A stretch of 64,000 bases of DNA from Acidobacteria subdivision 2 bacterium RH1 MAG20 (GTDB lineage: Bacteria; Acidobacteriota; Terriglobia; Terriglobales; Acidobacteriaceae), in assembly GCA_002197545.1 (NCBI GenBank), contig NFUO01000484.1:16078-80077 (forward strand). The letters are read 5' to 3'. Under the pieces are notes generated by a model that searched no databases, was not told the origin of the DNA, and was given only the letters and a program-made list of their open reading frames with translations. A program made the position numbers and the translations under genes. Below are positions 63,542 through 64,000 of the stretch, one piece after another. The first letter of the stretch is position 1; each line of letters begins with the position of its first letter.

Positions 63542-64000
63542 TCACGCTCTCAGCCGAGTCACCCAAAGCAGCGGTTGCCGTATAGGAAACGTCCGCTGAA
63601 GCTCCGCAATCTCGGTGTCCGCCGGCAGTGTCCTCCAAAGATCGGCATACTCCGGCCGCGTATAGGCCCGCGCACAAAACAGCAGGCTGGGCTGACGCAG
63701 TGGCAGATCATTGAAGTGCGTAACATCAGCCTGATAAGGCCACGTCCCGCGATCCTTGATGTAAGGAAAATGGCGAGCAATCGCCGCCCTCATCCCCGGC
63801 CCATCCTGCAAATCGAACTCCCAGACACTATCAAACTGTGTGGAAACAAGCAGACAAACAGCAGCAAGCATATCGAGATTGAACAGCGACAGCCGATACG
63901 GATTCGACGTGGTCAATTCATGGGGGAAAGCTCCATCCGCATTGATCTGCGCACGAATCGTAATGGTCTTATACCTGTGCCGCAGCTCACTAAGCGGCGC
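63542..64000 (-). CDS. Alginate lyase-like protein, C-terminal part (5' end outside window)
   Basis: The visible 152 codons run from the window edge to a stop at 63542. The stretch TIRAQINADGAFPHEL and NPYRLSLFNLDMLAAVCLL resembles the alpha/alpha-barrel end of alginate_lyase (PL5-type/heparinase-like) proteins, where a similar E-L-x-R-T-x-x-Y-x-Y-S-L-F-N pattern occurs. This would release uronate sugars for the adjacent pathway. The catalytic part is outside the window, so the substrate cannot be named. Confidence 0.65.
   Translation of the reverse strand, partial: APLSELRHRYKTITIRAQINADGAFPHELTTSNPYRLSLFNLDMLAAVCLLVSTQFDSVWEFDLQDGPGMRAAIARHFPYIKDRGTWPYQADVTHFNDLPLRQPSLLFCARAYTRPEYADLWRTLPADTEIAELQRTFPIRQPLLWVTRLRA

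Noticed and set aside
1..64000. tRNA, rRNA, CRISPR arrays, insertion sequences, prophage genes
   Set aside because: I looked for cloverleaf-like segments, regular spacer arrays, transposase motifs and phage structural genes and recognised none.

Overview
The window looks like a chromosomal segment of an acidobacterium, most likely of the Terriglobia (subdivision 1) type. It is GC-rich and diderm: it carries lpxB, an MsbA-like exporter and a porin-like outer-membrane protein. It also carries a long ADOP/MacB-type permease of the kind expanded in that phylum. The assignment rests on gene content and protein style, not on a database search.

Layout. Positions 1-3335 hold an EF-P-like gene and the ADOP permease. 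Positions 3547-7562 hold a fragment of the division/cell-wall cluster, murC-ftsQ-ftsA, with no ftsZ behind it. Positions 7677-18507 hold an M1-peptidase-like protein that has lost its zinc site, lpxB with an ABC exporter, a DUF1223 protein, hemW, a threonine aldolase, and a CHASE3/PAS histidine kinase broken into two frames with a small response regulator. Positions 18669-25390 are a complete phosphate module, phoB-phoR-pstSCAB-phoU, with matching Pho-box-like sites before phoB and pstS. Positions 25392-33832 hold an AddA/AddB-like helicase-nuclease pair, an MFS transporter and a CusF-SCO1 fusion lipoprotein.

Positions 34193-41145 form an amino-sugar cluster: agaS, a frameshifted tagatose-bisphosphate aldolase subunit, a DeoR/AgaR-type regulator, nagA and a secreted GH20 hexosaminidase. 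A coiled-coil porin-like protein follows.

From 43332 to the right edge the theme is sugar acids: uronate isomerase (uxaC), a LarA-family epimerase/racemase, tagaturonate epimerase (uxaE), two 2-keto-3-deoxygluconate kinases, KDPG aldolase, kduD, kduI, several dehydrogenases, a class II aldolase-like protein, and the end of a polysaccharide-lyase-like gene. Embedded in it are larE, larC and larB, which make the nickel-pincer nucleotide cofactor of LarA enzymes, and a NiCoT-like nickel permease. The most interesting inference is that this is a nickel-pincer-dependent branch of hexuronate catabolism: substrate enzymes, LarA-type epimerase, cofactor synthesis and metal uptake lie within about 14 kb.

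Three genes (histidine kinase, aldolase subunit, radical SAM protein) are each restored by adding one base. These may be real lesions or assembly errors.
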